From Candidatus Opimibacter skivensis (GTDB lineage Bacteria; Bacteroidota; Bacteroidia; Chitinophagales; Saprospiraceae): a stretch of DNA of 32,403 nt. Of the stretch, positions 17,753 through 26,465 are shown piece by piece. How positions within the stretch are numbered: position 1 is the stretch's first letter; the number at the start of each line of letters is the position of its first letter. The notes under the pieces are model-generated. The model made no database searches, was not told the DNA's origin, and saw nothing but the letters and a program-made list of their open reading frames with translations. Where the stretch lies: the NCBI GenBank assembly GCA_016722045.1, contig JADKGY010000016.1, forward strand, positions 1-32,403, given 5' to 3'. A program made the position numbers and the translations under genes.

Positions 17753-18136
17753 CTATTGGTTATTTTCTGCTTTCATCCAGGCGGTTTGCAACCTGACCAG
17801 AGTGGGGAGAGTGCCGTCCTGGTCTATCATGTCGCGGATCACATCTGTGATCGATACAGCGATCAGCAGTGTATCATCCCAATCGAGGACGAGAGGTGTA
17901 GGATCCTTGATGGTTTTGAGGATGGTGATGACATCTTCAATGACAGGTGCGCGGACGACCCATCTGGCTTCATCCGGTGCACCGGCAAAACGCGCTGCAC
18001 GATCGGCAGTATTGACAGCGATATTGGTACTGCCGATGACGATAAGCAGGACTTTGTTTTCCTGAAGGGTTTGTGTCAGCAAGGCTTGTGCCTGCGCGGG
18101 ATTGCCTGTGGGCAGGGTGATTAGTTTGGTGGGCAT
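17753..18136 (-). CDS. Hypothetical protein, 127 residues
   Basis: Not recognised. The start is taken at ATG 18136 (MPTKLITLPTGNPAQAQALL) because upstream codons look non-coding. There is no signal peptide and no membrane helix. The sequence alternates helices and strands (NKVLLIVIGSTNIAVNTADR; ARWVVRAPVIEDVITILKTI; PLVLDWDDTLLIAVSITDVI), suggesting a small globular cytoplasmic alpha/beta protein. It is probably the first gene of a three-gene operon with the coiled-coil secreted protein and the amidohydrolase. Codon use is GC-richer than most of the window. Confidence 0.6.
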   Translation of the reverse strand: MPTKLITLPTGNPAQAQALLTQTLQENKVLLIVIGSTNIAVNTADRAARFAGAPDEARWVVRAPVIEDVITILKTIKDPTPLVLDWDDTLLIAVSITDVIRDMIDQDGTLPTLVRLQTAWMKAENNQ

Positions 18137-18536
18137 AGGAGCATGGTTTAAAAAAATGATAGAATGATAAAAAACTTTCGATCCGGATAGTGAATTATAA
18201 TTATTCATCTGATGCAACAGATTCAATATTATTCTTCCGAAAAAAAAACTTAACTATTAGTTCGCCCGATGTTATGCAAAAAGTTATTCAGTCGGGTTGT
18301 GCAATTTTGGTGAAGGGAAGATACGGGAGGGAGGGGGATTTCCAAATGGGGGAGGGGGAAAACTCCAAAAGTGCTTGCCAGATCAGCTGACAATTTCAAA
18401 CAGCAATCGGCTGTCATCAGGTTGGTTTAAATTGACAAAGCACAATGAAAGGCAGGAGTAGGGCCTTGAAAGAATTATAAATAAAATTCATAAAATAATG
18501 TGCAGTTTTAAAAATAGATTAATATAATATTTATTA
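18137..18536. other. 400-bp non-coding spacer between operons
   Basis: No credible gene on either strand. It separates the amidohydrolase operon from the 3' end of the patatin gene. It holds a G-rich stretch (18325-18358, listed separately). The right half is very AT-rich and merges into the AT-rich patatin gene, marking a visible change of base composition. Confidence 0.6.
18325..18358 (+). other. Putative G-quadruplex motif
   Basis: The plus strand reads GGGAGGGAGGGGG, a 10-base spacer ATTTCCAAAT, then GGGGGAGGGGG. It thus has five runs of three or more G in 34 bases, enough for an intramolecular G-quadruplex. It is the only such motif noticed in this AT-rich window, and it lies ~180 bp beyond the patatin stop codon. 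Confidence 0.6.
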
Positions 18537-20351
18537 TCATTTTATTTCAATATTTTTTATCAGAAAATACGGGTCATTGGTGAATTTTAACCAATCTGTG
18601 ATTAATTGGTTTTGAATATGATTTAGTACATTTTGTACGTCGGAGTTAAAAGTTAAAGTTTCTGTTGAGTTTTTAAGATTAATAATGTAATCTAGTAAAT
18701 TATAACAAGTTGTAAACTGACCTGTCGCAATTATATCATTTACCGCTTTATCATTAATAGATTGATCTTTGTTGAACCATAAAGTAGTTTCCATTTTAAA
18801 TGCTTTTTCAGCAATTTCTTTTATTTGCAAAGTTGGCTTCATTTTTTCAATATCCACATTTATTTTCATTTTTTCCAAATAGGGTATTAATTTATTATTG
18901 ATATACGATTCTATTTTATGGTCATTTGTTATGCTTAAGTCATATATGGTTATTGACTTTTGACGATATTTCAAAGGTTCAGCCTCATAAAAACTATCAT
19001 AAATCAATTTCCTTACCCTTTTTAGAAAAACATCGTTACTAAGTGTTAGAATAGATGTTACTCTTGATTTAAACATATAGGATAAAACACCAAATTTTGT
19101 TTTGTTTAAATATTCTGATAACGTACCGACAACATCGGATGAAAAAATTTCACCGAGGTTAAGGACTGTATCTTCCTTTATTTTTTTCTTATTGAACAAA
19201 GCAGATTTACCAAACAATGTTGATTTTATATAAAAATATAATAACCAAAAAATGACTGATACAGTACCAACAGCGGTCATTGATATAATTGCTAGTTGCG
19301 TAATTTTCAGTCCTAAAGCTGATAATAAAATTGGCAAAGGGATTGTACATATGAAAAAAGCTAAAAATATCCATTTTAACTTTTGCAGATTCAGTGAATA
19401 GAAGAAACCATTTTGTTGTTGACTTGTTGATATATATGGATCCATATAATGACTTGATACATCGCAAACCAACATCAATTGAAAGGCCTCTTTATTACCT
19501 TCTCTTCTTCCATTGGCTTCAACCATACTTCGTATTGACTGGTTATCAGTTATACCGCCATCCATCAACCCTACAGATTTTGTTTTATAATCTAATAATT
19601 TATTTTCTATCAAGGTGTATGGATCTCTGAGAATTACATTATTTTCTAATTCTGTAAGAGAAAGATTCTCGCTTATGAAATCGGTAGGAAAAATAAGAGG
19701 CTCAAACCCTGCAGGAAAACAAGATGATGCAGCCAGGCAATCAGCTAATTTTATTTTATTAATTATTTTCTTTTCGCGAATTTTAATATAATAATTACCA
19801 AATGTTAATTGTGATTTATAATTATTAAATATGAATTGGAAACGAAATGAATGTCCTTTAAAAAACTCTGTTGCATTAAAGCAAACTTCTTTTAGATGTG
19901 AGTGATCTGGAATAATATCGCCAATGGTGGCTTTATTAAATAAATATTGATCATAAAATATTGAAAATGAATTAATAAGATTATGAGACTTACCTTCTCT
20001 GTCTTTTGGCCATAATTCTTTTTTATTAAGTATTTCGAGCGCACCTAATAATAATTTATCGGCTTTCATAAATTCCTTTAAGGTTTTATAAAAGTCATTA
20101 AAATCAAAACCAGGTTTAGAACTACACAGCGTATAATAAGCTGCAGTAATTGTACCTCCGGAAGTTGAAGAAATGTAGCTTACTTTACTTAATAAATTTG
20201 AGCTATCAGTGAACATTATTTTATTTAAATATGAAAGTACGCCCAGGCTGAAAGCGGCAGCTCTGAAGCCTCCGCCTGAGAATGATAAGGCTATGTTTTC
20301 AAACGGCTTTAGTTCCGTTTGATCAGTTTGTTTGGCGAAAGATTCTTCCAT
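18537..20351 (-). CDS. Patatin-like phospholipase with two internal transmembrane helices
   Basis: A 604-residue lipid acyl hydrolase. The patatin motifs are complete: oxyanion loop ALSFSGGGFRAAAFSLG (Gly 26-28), nucleophile Ser64 in ISSTSGGTITAAYYT, LAASSCFPAGFEPL (~207-219), and the dyad Asp264 in GLMDGGITDN. Two adjacent hydrophobic segments follow (about 327-347 and 352-376), so the enzyme is probably membrane-tethered with both N- and C-terminal parts in the cytoplasm. The C-terminal ~220 residues are helical, charged and unrecognised. No signal peptide. The gene starts 11 bp after the MBL-fold gene stop, so they form one operon. Base composition is visibly more AT-rich (about 30% GC in sampled lines against ~42% in the MBL gene), hinting at separate acquisition. 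Patatin effectors occur in anti-phage systems (for example CapV of CBASS); such a role is only inferred here. Confidence 0.88.
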   Translation of the reverse strand: MEESFAKQTDQTELKPFENIALSFSGGGFRAAAFSLGVLSYLNKIMFTDSSNLLSKVSYISSTSGGTITAAYYTLCSSKPGFDFNDFYKTLKEFMKADKLLLGALEILNKKELWPKDREGKSHNLINSFSIFYDQYLFNKATIGDIIPDHSHLKEVCFNATEFFKGHSFRFQFIFNNYKSQLTFGNYYIKIREKKIINKIKLADCLAASSCFPAGFEPLIFPTDFISENLSLTELENNVILRDPYTLIENKLLDYKTKSVGLMDGGITDNQSIRSMVEANGRREGNKEAFQLMLVCDVSSHYMDPYISTSQQQNGFFYSLNLQKLKWIFLAFFICTIPLPILLSALGLKITQLAIISMTAVGTVSVIFWLLYFYIKSTLFGKSALFNKKKIKEDTVLNLGEIFSSDVVGTLSEYLNKTKFGVLSYMFKSRVTSILTLSNDVFLKRVRKLIYDSFYEAEPLKYRQKSITIYDLSITNDHKIESYINNKLIPYLEKMKINVDIEKMKPTLQIKEIAEKAFKMETTLWFNKDQSINDKAVNDIIATGQFTTCYNLLDYIINLKNSTETLTFNSDVQNVLNHIQNQLITDWLKFTNDPYFLIKNIEIK

Positions 20352-20362
20352 AAAAAATTGTT

Positions 20363-21589
20363 TTATATTGTTAGTAAATAATATCCGTCTTTTCCCTGCC
20401 CAAACTCATCCACATCAGGCCAAAAGCATTTAAAATTGTATTTGTTTTTTATTTCCTCTATATCGATATGTTGGAATCGATTCCGTTGCCTATAATTAAA
20501 AACGATGTTTTTCTGACTTGGATTTCCATTAGACTGAATGATGGATGCCAGCGTAGAGAGATGAGGATGCCGATGCCGGAATCCATTAGTTGAGATCAGG
20601 TAATATTGTGCCTGGATGTGGTCAAACAATTCGGGATTATTATTGGGCCATGCCCCGTGATGTGCAACTTTCAGCACATCGACCGAAAACGGTTTACCAC
20701 CTTCCTCAAAATTATTTTTGATCAGTGGGAGGACATGGCTTGGAATAGCATCCCCAGGAAAAGTAATTTTTTTCCCTTTGTATTCGATTAAAAAGGTAAT
20801 AGATGATCCGTTAGGCAAAGAAGAATCTTCCGTTTTCCATAAGATCGACTCAGCCTGTATCCAATCCCTGCCTCCGGCTACCAATTTTTCCGTTGATGTC
20901 AATTTTTTGTTGGTTTCTGCCTGATGTGCAGCTAAGGTCATCCCCTCGAAAGCGTCATCAAAGAAAGAATCGTCATTGATCTTTCCATCGTAGAGTTTCA
21001 TTAAACTTTTACGCCAGTCATCACCTAATTTGTCAAGGGCATCGGTAGTCGGGCCAAGTATCGTGAATAGAACCTCATCTCCCATTTTTAATGGGGTAGG
21101 TGCATCTGTTTTTACCGCCTTTCCATTAAAGGAGGTATTCCATGCATATTCATTTTGCAGGAGAAGACTACCCAAGGATGATCCCTGATCAAAACTCACG
21201 TAGCTGTCACCAGCATCTGCTTCTATACTCTTTTTAGCCCTGGGGCCGAGTTGGGGAGGTTCTTTTTCAAGCGTCCCATGTTCTTTTTCTTTGAACTGGA
21301 GATGTCTATAACTATTAAACCAAACCTCGTCAATAGGAATAATGGCAGGATTCCGGGCATTTCCATTTTCTTCGATAAAGGACATCGCACCTGTAATATG
21401 GTCAGCATCAATGTGTGTGACTACAAATTTGGAGAGACGTTTACCGGCTCTGCTTAATTCTGCTAACCGCGGTTTTAAATGATCGCGATAGGTTGAAGTA
21501 TACCCTCCATCTATCAGGATGTATGTGTCATCCAGCCCCAATAATATGGTATCTCCATTTCCGGCAGGAAACATTTCGATGGAAATCAT
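20363..21589 (-). CDS. Metallo-beta-lactamase-fold hydrolase (ComEC-like MBL domain)
   Basis: A 408-residue stand-alone MBL-fold enzyme. It starts MISIEMFPAGNGDTILLGLD, then DDTYILIDGGYTSTY. The metal-binding motif VVTHIDADHITGAM provides H-x-D-x-D-H. Further ligands are in ITFPGDAIP and KVAHHGAWPNNNPELF, and the C-terminal STNGFRHRHPHLSTL is the pattern of the ComEC/Rec2 MBL group. A ~130-residue insertion (about 120-260) separates the motifs. No signal peptide, so the enzyme is cytoplasmic. Members of this group hydrolyse phosphodiesters or remain uncharacterised. It is the first gene of a leftward operon with the patatin, divergent from the trypsin-like gene across a 136-bp spacer. MBL genes of this kind occur with trypsin-like proteases in type I AVAST defence loci. 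Confidence 0.9.
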   Translation of the reverse strand: MISIEMFPAGNGDTILLGLDDTYILIDGGYTSTYRDHLKPRLAELSRAGKRLSKFVVTHIDADHITGAMSFIEENGNARNPAIIPIDEVWFNSYRHLQFKEKEHGTLEKEPPQLGPRAKKSIEADAGDSYVSFDQGSSLGSLLLQNEYAWNTSFNGKAVKTDAPTPLKMGDEVLFTILGPTTDALDKLGDDWRKSLMKLYDGKINDDSFFDDAFEGMTLAAHQAETNKKLTSTEKLVAGGRDWIQAESILWKTEDSSLPNGSSITFLIEYKGKKITFPGDAIPSHVLPLIKNNFEEGGKPFSVDVLKVAHHGAWPNNNPELFDHIQAQYYLISTNGFRHRHPHLSTLASIIQSNGNPSQKNIVFNYRQRNRFQHIDIEEIKNKYNFKCFWPDVDEFGQGKDGYYLLTI

Positions 21590-21725
21590 AAATAATTTGT
21601 ATTATATTTAAGAAAATTTTATACACCCGAAATTGAATTAATGACTTTTGCTTTTGTGAATTTACAACTAAAAATATTTTAACTGGTTACAGGATTTATT
21701 TTGATAAAATATTAAATCTTTTATT
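21590..21725. promoter_or_regulatory. Divergent promoter region between the MBL and trypsin operons
   Basis: This AT-rich 136-bp spacer separates two divergent start codons (ATG 21589 leftward, GTG 21726 rightward), so it must hold promoters for both operons unless transcription reads in. No clear match to the Bacteroidota -33/-7 consensus could be fixed by eye and no strong inverted repeat stands out. Confidence 0.55.
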
Positions 21726-23360
21726 GTGGCTGATCCCCTCATTAAATTTTTAGCACCGCGCATCGTGCTTATTTCCAATGAACATAGCTTTGGAACCGGA
21801 TTTTTCATAACACAACATCAGATCCTGACCTGTGCACATGTGGTAAGGGATGCCCTGGTTAATCAAACCCCAATCTATGCCCAATACTGGACGCAGGATG
21901 AAAAAGGAGATGTTCAATTTATCAAAGAAGTTGCTCACAAAGTGTTGATCACAGAAATGAAAGATGGTGAGGAATATCCGGATGTAGCGGTTTTGGAGAT
22001 AACTTCCAATTTTCCACACGGGATATTCCTTCTTCCGGAGGTAAAGGAGGAAATTTTATATACCCGTGATGTTGAGTATATCGCTTTTGGTTATCAAAAG
22101 CAAAGCGTTCATTCAGGTCAGAATATTCCTCAAACCGTAAGCCTCAATTATGAAGGTGAAGAAGATGCGAACGGTAATCGTAAAATAATTTTTGAAAATG
22201 GACTCGTACAGCCCGGAATGAGTGGCGCGCCTTTGGTTGAGAGGTTAGGGGTGAGAATTACCGGGATTGTCCATATGACACGAGACGATGTTGCTGACCT
22301 GGGTGCTTATACGATCCCCAGTGAGGCTGTTCTGAAAGCGATCCGCCATCTCGATGAAAAACTTTTTTCTACACTTCAATCCAGTGATCATCGAAAGGCC
22401 GTATTGAAGACGTATAGAAAAGATTATCCACAGTTTCCATTAATTCAAAAATATTGGAAGAATCTTTTGGCTTTCAGTCTTGTGATGTTCTTTGCGTTAC
22501 TTTGGTTTTTACCCATATCGGTCAGTTGCAAAAATCTTACTTCTAGCAGCTCTTCTCGTCATCATTCCATTATCGCTCAAACTTTTGGTGATTGGTTGGG
22601 CGTAGAAGTTGATGCAGCAAGAAATAAAGTGAGAAATAAGACCGCAGCATTTCTTTTCAATTGGTGGTTTTTAATGGGTTTGATAGTCATCGTTGGTGGG
22701 TTGTGGCTTTTTATCACTTCTGTGTGGATTTTGGGTAGCCCAGAAAATCCTGAGCTGAAACTGACTTTATACAATGACAAAAAGTTAGATTCAGGAAGGA
22801 TAACACATTTGGATAACAACCACCAGGCTTATTTCCTTGTGCCTATGTTCCCGTTTCAAAAGGAAATCATCCTAAAGCCGGAAGGTCGGGAACAGGTAAC
22901 CATAAACATTCAAACCGGCAAAAGAAATACGCTTCATTATCCTTTTGATTTCAAGCTGGAACCCGTTTTATTCATGCGCTTTAATAATGATCTTATACTT
23001 TTTGATAATTATGAGTCGTATATTCTTGAAATTACCATGTTGAAAAATAATTTGAAGGAAAGATATGATGCATTATCCCGTACAGGAGCTTTATTGGTTG
23101 GAAACAGGGATATCGAAAAGACACCTGCTTTTATTGAAGAGGTGAGACAAGATCTTTCCGGGATGGAGGCTACCTTGCAACAGGCTGTTCTGGATACGAT
23201 TTCAAATTTTCAGCATCCATCATCCCTTAATCTCGACAGAGGTGATTCGATAAGAGTTTCTCTGTTCGATAAAACAGATTCATCTCTGTTTTTCAGAAAA
23301 AAAATAATCATCAAAAATGACCTTACATTAATTTTAGTTAACCCATTAGATACAATATGA
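21726..23360 (+). CDS. Membrane-bound trypsin-like serine protease
   Basis: A 544-residue protein with a chymotrypsin-fold protease domain at residues 1-215. The catalytic triad is His38 in ILTCAHVVRDA, Asp86 in EYPDVAVLEI and Ser166 in VQPGMSGAPLVE. No signal peptide. Two hydrophobic helices (about 247-265 and 311-335) flank a ~45-residue loop, so the protease domain and the ~205-residue C-terminal region both probably face the cytoplasm. The C-terminal part is beta-rich at first (LKLTLYNDKKLDSGRITHLD), then helical. The start codon is GTG. It overlaps the next gene by 4 bp (ATGA), showing translational coupling. Trypsin-like domains of this cytoplasmic type are frequent in conflict systems, where they are activated by a sensor. 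Divergent from the MBL gene. Confidence 0.88.
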   Translation: MADPLIKFLAPRIVLISNEHSFGTGFFITQHQILTCAHVVRDALVNQTPIYAQYWTQDEKGDVQFIKEVAHKVLITEMKDGEEYPDVAVLEITSNFPHGIFLLPEVKEEILYTRDVEYIAFGYQKQSVHSGQNIPQTVSLNYEGEEDANGNRKIIFENGLVQPGMSGAPLVERLGVRITGIVHMTRDDVADLGAYTIPSEAVLKAIRHLDEKLFSTLQSSDHRKAVLKTYRKDYPQFPLIQKYWKNLLAFSLVMFFALLWFLPISVSCKNLTSSSSSRHHSIIAQTFGDWLGVEVDAARNKVRNKTAAFLFNWWFLMGLIVIVGGLWLFITSVWILGSPENPELKLTLYNDKKLDSGRITHLDNNHQAYFLVPMFPFQKEIILKPEGREQVTINIQTGKRNTLHYPFDFKLEPVLFMRFNNDLILFDNYESYILEITMLKNNLKERYDALSRTGALLVGNRDIEKTPAFIEEVRQDLSGMEATLQQAVLDTISNFQHPSSLNLDRGDSIRVSLFDKTDSSLFFRKKIIIKNDLTLILVNPLDTI

Positions 23361-24175
23361 AAACATTTCATCACTTATTCTGGCTATTTGTTTTCCTTGC
23401 CTTCACCATGCATCCTGTTTGCGCACAGAAGTCCAATGTGGAAGTCACATTTTCGGTCCTCAAGAATACTCCTTTTTATGTTAAGTATAAACGGGATATG
23501 ACTGTTTATCAGAAACAGGCATTGGATACACTGGTGAGGCAGCTCAATGAATATATCGCGTTTGCCAATTTTGTGAAAACCAGTCATCCTCAAAAATTAA
23601 AGATTGAATTGATGAGTGAAAAGAATTCGGAGAATAATTCACTCAGCGATCACTATCTACTTTTCACATTTGACCCTGGGGATGGATCTGAGGTAAATAC
23701 GTACAAATGGGATTACATTGATTTCAATGAATTAAACCACCTGAGCAGCAATGTAAATGAAGCATTGGATAACCTTTCCCAAAAATGGATAGAACATTTG
23801 AGCGGACATTATGATGAAGGATTAACAAAAGAACTATTCACCAACCTGTATCTTATATTACCGAGCCAGGAACATTATACTTCTACGTTCAGGGCAGTTT
23901 TTCCGGAGTCAAAAAAAGAACTCAAGTTAAATACAGAGCTAAGCATGTTTACAGTGTCGATCGAATACAATGATGATCCGGATAATTTCATTCCTCAAAA
24001 CAATATAGTCTACAGGGAGGACTTTAAAGACAACATCACCGTAGGACCTTTCCACTTAAAGGGATGTGTTTGTGTTCAACTAACTCCCTGGGAGTCTAAT
24101 CATAATCCTGTAAGAGGGAAGGTTTATTTTAAAGAATATAAAAGAAAAGTATATGAAAGCTTGTCTCCTCAATAA
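23357..24175 (+). CDS. Secreted hypothetical protein of the trypsin operon
   Basis: Not recognised. The 272-residue product has a signal peptide, MKTFHHLFWLFVFLAFTMHP with cleavage likely after VCAQ. The mature part mixes helices and strands (VYQKQALDTLVRQLNEYIAF; LKIELMSEKNSENNSLSDHY; LLFTFDPGDGSEVNTYKWDY) and ends with a basic tail. A CVC pair (LKGCVCVQLTPW) lies near the C-terminus. It starts within the stop of the protease gene (4-bp overlap) and its end overlaps the TPR gene by 23 bp, so the three are almost surely one transcript. A periplasmic partner of the membrane protease is a reasonable guess. Confidence 0.7.
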   Translation: MKTFHHLFWLFVFLAFTMHPVCAQKSNVEVTFSVLKNTPFYVKYKRDMTVYQKQALDTLVRQLNEYIAFANFVKTSHPQKLKIELMSEKNSENNSLSDHYLLFTFDPGDGSEVNTYKWDYIDFNELNHLSSNVNEALDNLSQKWIEHLSGHYDEGLTKELFTNLYLILPSQEHYTSTFRAVFPESKKELKLNTELSMFTVSIEYNDDPDNFIPQNNIVYREDFKDNITVGPFHLKGCVCVQLTPWESNHNPVRGKVYFKEYKRKVYESLSPQ

Positions 24176-26420
24176 AGCCTGGCGGTGTAATACAAGCCTT
24201 ATAACAGTGATATTAGGCATGTCCTTCCTCTATCCAAATGCTTATGGACAACCCTTAGTACATCCGATGAACCAGCATAATGCTCTTACAACGATGCATA
24301 TGGATGGAAAAGAAAAAGTTAAGGATTTTCTAAACATTCTAAATACACAGCTTGAGAATCAATTGACATATGAAAACAAGAACAAAGTGATAGCCCTGCT
24401 TGCCGACAAGCGCAAGCAATGTATCAATACAGATGATATCACCGGATGCGAAGCAGGCGTTTTATTTGCAGGAGCGTATAGATTTCAACTTGAAGCAGAA
24501 AACGATCCGGATCATGAATCTGAATATCTGAGCATTGCTAAAAATTATTACAGAGAAACTCTCCTGCTCCAGCCGGATCATCAGTCTGCACTAAAGAACC
24601 TAGTGCAATTGAATATTGCCCAGGAGGATGTAGATACAGCCATTGTTCTTCTGAAGCAGATGACAAAAAATTATCCGGAAGAACGGAGTAAAAACCTCAT
24701 ACGCATCGGGGATCTTTATCTTGAACAACATAATCCTCAAGAGGCCTGCAATTATTTTAGACAAGCATACGATGAAAATCAAGCGTCAGGTGAAGTCTGT
24801 GACCGAATAGCCAGTATGTATGTACTGCATGGATTACAATGTTTTAAAATGGATAACTCTACTAATCAAAAAAGTAGCGCCATCAGTCTCTTTGCAGTAA
24901 GTTGTAGTGAAGCCGGTTTACCAAATTATTCAGAGCGAATGCTGCGTCAGCAAATATTATATACTGTAGAAGAGGGAAAGAAGGATAAGATAGAAGAGAA
25001 TATCCTCTTGTGGACAGATATCCTTCTTGACAACAGATGGTTTGATACTCAACGAATAGAAGAATTGATCAAAGGCATTTCATCAAGGAAAAAAACAGAT
25101 CCAATTACATTAGGTATGGCCACAAAAATACTTCAGGAACTGACACAGATTTCTCAGGCAACACAAACACAAAAATTTCCAAATGATGGATTTTGGATGA
25201 AGCATTCACCTGAGATTCAGATCGTAAAGGATAAAAAGCTCTCTCCGTATTTATTGGTGGTAAAAACATTGCAGTACAAAGGTGCTCAGGCCTTAACTGT
25301 CGGCGACTTGAAGAATGCTGAAAATTATTTGAAGGAAGCATTTGACAGAGCGGAGTACGAAGAGACGAGAATTACGAAGGTTGCGAAGGATCTTGCTCTA
25401 TTGTATGGATCTCATCCTGAGTTGGATCCCAAGGGAATAAAATTGGAGGAAATGATCAATCGTTTGTTTGAAGGCAAGATGATAGCCTACTTGTCCAGAA
25501 ATAAGGAATTGATCAGGGAGTTTCATATCGTATTGGGCAGTATTTTTTATGATCGGAAGAAATGGGATGGAAGCGGATATGCGAATGCCTTGTACCAATT
25601 GGAACACGCACTAAGTATAAAGCTGGGAGCCATAGTGGATCCTGAATTGAGAATGATGCTTGGTGATGTTTACACACATGTCAAAAATGGAGGAGCGAAG
25701 GCTGTGGATGCGTATATCGGGAGTGTGAAGGATATGTTACTTGTGGATAGGTTAGATGAAGCAGGAGACTTGTTAAAGAAAACTATTAAGATTGCCAAAG
25801 GAAATAAAGATTCACTCCATATCAAAGAACTGGAAGTGCTCTCCAGACTAATTGATGTCCGGGCGGAAAGTGCCAATCCAAAAAATCAAATCCTGGATGA
25901 TTCAATGTACGTTACCCGGTATTTAGCAAAAATGACAAAAGACGAAGGTCGGTTTGCAAAATATTTTTCCAAAGACTATATCGATATCCAGTATTTCAAA
26001 TGCCTAAGTGACTTAGGCAAACAGATTGAGCCTGTAGATATGAAATCTCAGCAAATCTTATTTGTAGAAGCTCTCAGCCGGGTTGCATTGTTGGATTCAC
26101 TTCACTCTGCCAATGATTTCAAACGACTTCAACAAATAAAGCTGTCACTTGATAAAAGTATTGATCGGCCTTACCTAATGCGTCCATTGAAGATAAATGT
26201 GATGTACAAGGCGCCTTATACATCAGAGGTTAAGCAGGACAATGATAAAGTAATCAAGTTGTACTCATTAGGTAAATCCATTCAGATTCCCAATTCACTT
26301 TTTCAGCTCGGATCCTCGGTGAAGGAATATTACAAGGTCAATCAGACGCGTGAAATTCCGCGGTATCAATTCGATAATTTAAAAGTAAACTTAATGAATA
26401 ATCAAATTAAACACCAATAA
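24153..26420 (+). CDS. Secreted TPR-repeat protein of the trypsin operon
   Basis: A 755-residue protein with an N-terminal signal (LITVILGMSFLYPNAYGQ) and a helical-repeat body. TPR-like units are seen at about 130-230 (YRETLLLQPDHQSALKNLVQ; IRIGDLYLEQHNPQEACNYF; CDRIASMYVLHGLQCFKM), at about 365-420 (GAQALTVGDLKNAENYLKEA) and around 485-560 (ANALYQLEHALSIKLG). It has no catalytic motif and no NTPase motif. The ATG at 24153 lies 23 bp inside the preceding gene. It would serve as a periplasmic scaffold or sensor for the membrane-bound protease. The last ~100 residues are beta-prone and unrecognised. Confidence 0.75.
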   Translation: MKACLLNKAWRCNTSLITVILGMSFLYPNAYGQPLVHPMNQHNALTTMHMDGKEKVKDFLNILNTQLENQLTYENKNKVIALLADKRKQCINTDDITGCEAGVLFAGAYRFQLEAENDPDHESEYLSIAKNYYRETLLLQPDHQSALKNLVQLNIAQEDVDTAIVLLKQMTKNYPEERSKNLIRIGDLYLEQHNPQEACNYFRQAYDENQASGEVCDRIASMYVLHGLQCFKMDNSTNQKSSAISLFAVSCSEAGLPNYSERMLRQQILYTVEEGKKDKIEENILLWTDILLDNRWFDTQRIEELIKGISSRKKTDPITLGMATKILQELTQISQATQTQKFPNDGFWMKHSPEIQIVKDKKLSPYLLVVKTLQYKGAQALTVGDLKNAENYLKEAFDRAEYEETRITKVAKDLALLYGSHPELDPKGIKLEEMINRLFEGKMIAYLSRNKELIREFHIVLGSIFYDRKKWDGSGYANALYQLEHALSIKLGAIVDPELRMMLGDVYTHVKNGGAKAVDAYIGSVKDMLLVDRLDEAGDLLKKTIKIAKGNKDSLHIKELEVLSRLIDVRAESANPKNQILDDSMYVTRYLAKMTKDEGRFAKYFSKDYIDIQYFKCLSDLGKQIEPVDMKSQQILFVEALSRVALLDSLHSANDFKRLQQIKLSLDKSIDRPYLMRPLKINVMYKAPYTSEVKQDNDKVIKLYSLGKSIQIPNSLFQLGSSVKEYYKVNQTREIPRYQFDNLKVNLMNNQIKHQ

Positions 26421-26465
26421 GCTTTAGAGTCAAATACACTCCATTTAATGCTTTGTATTTGCAAA

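Noticed and set aside
24153..26420. The TPR protein as the missing STAND NTPase of a type I AVAST system
   Set aside because: It has a signal peptide and no Walker A or B motif, so it cannot be the NTPase sensor.
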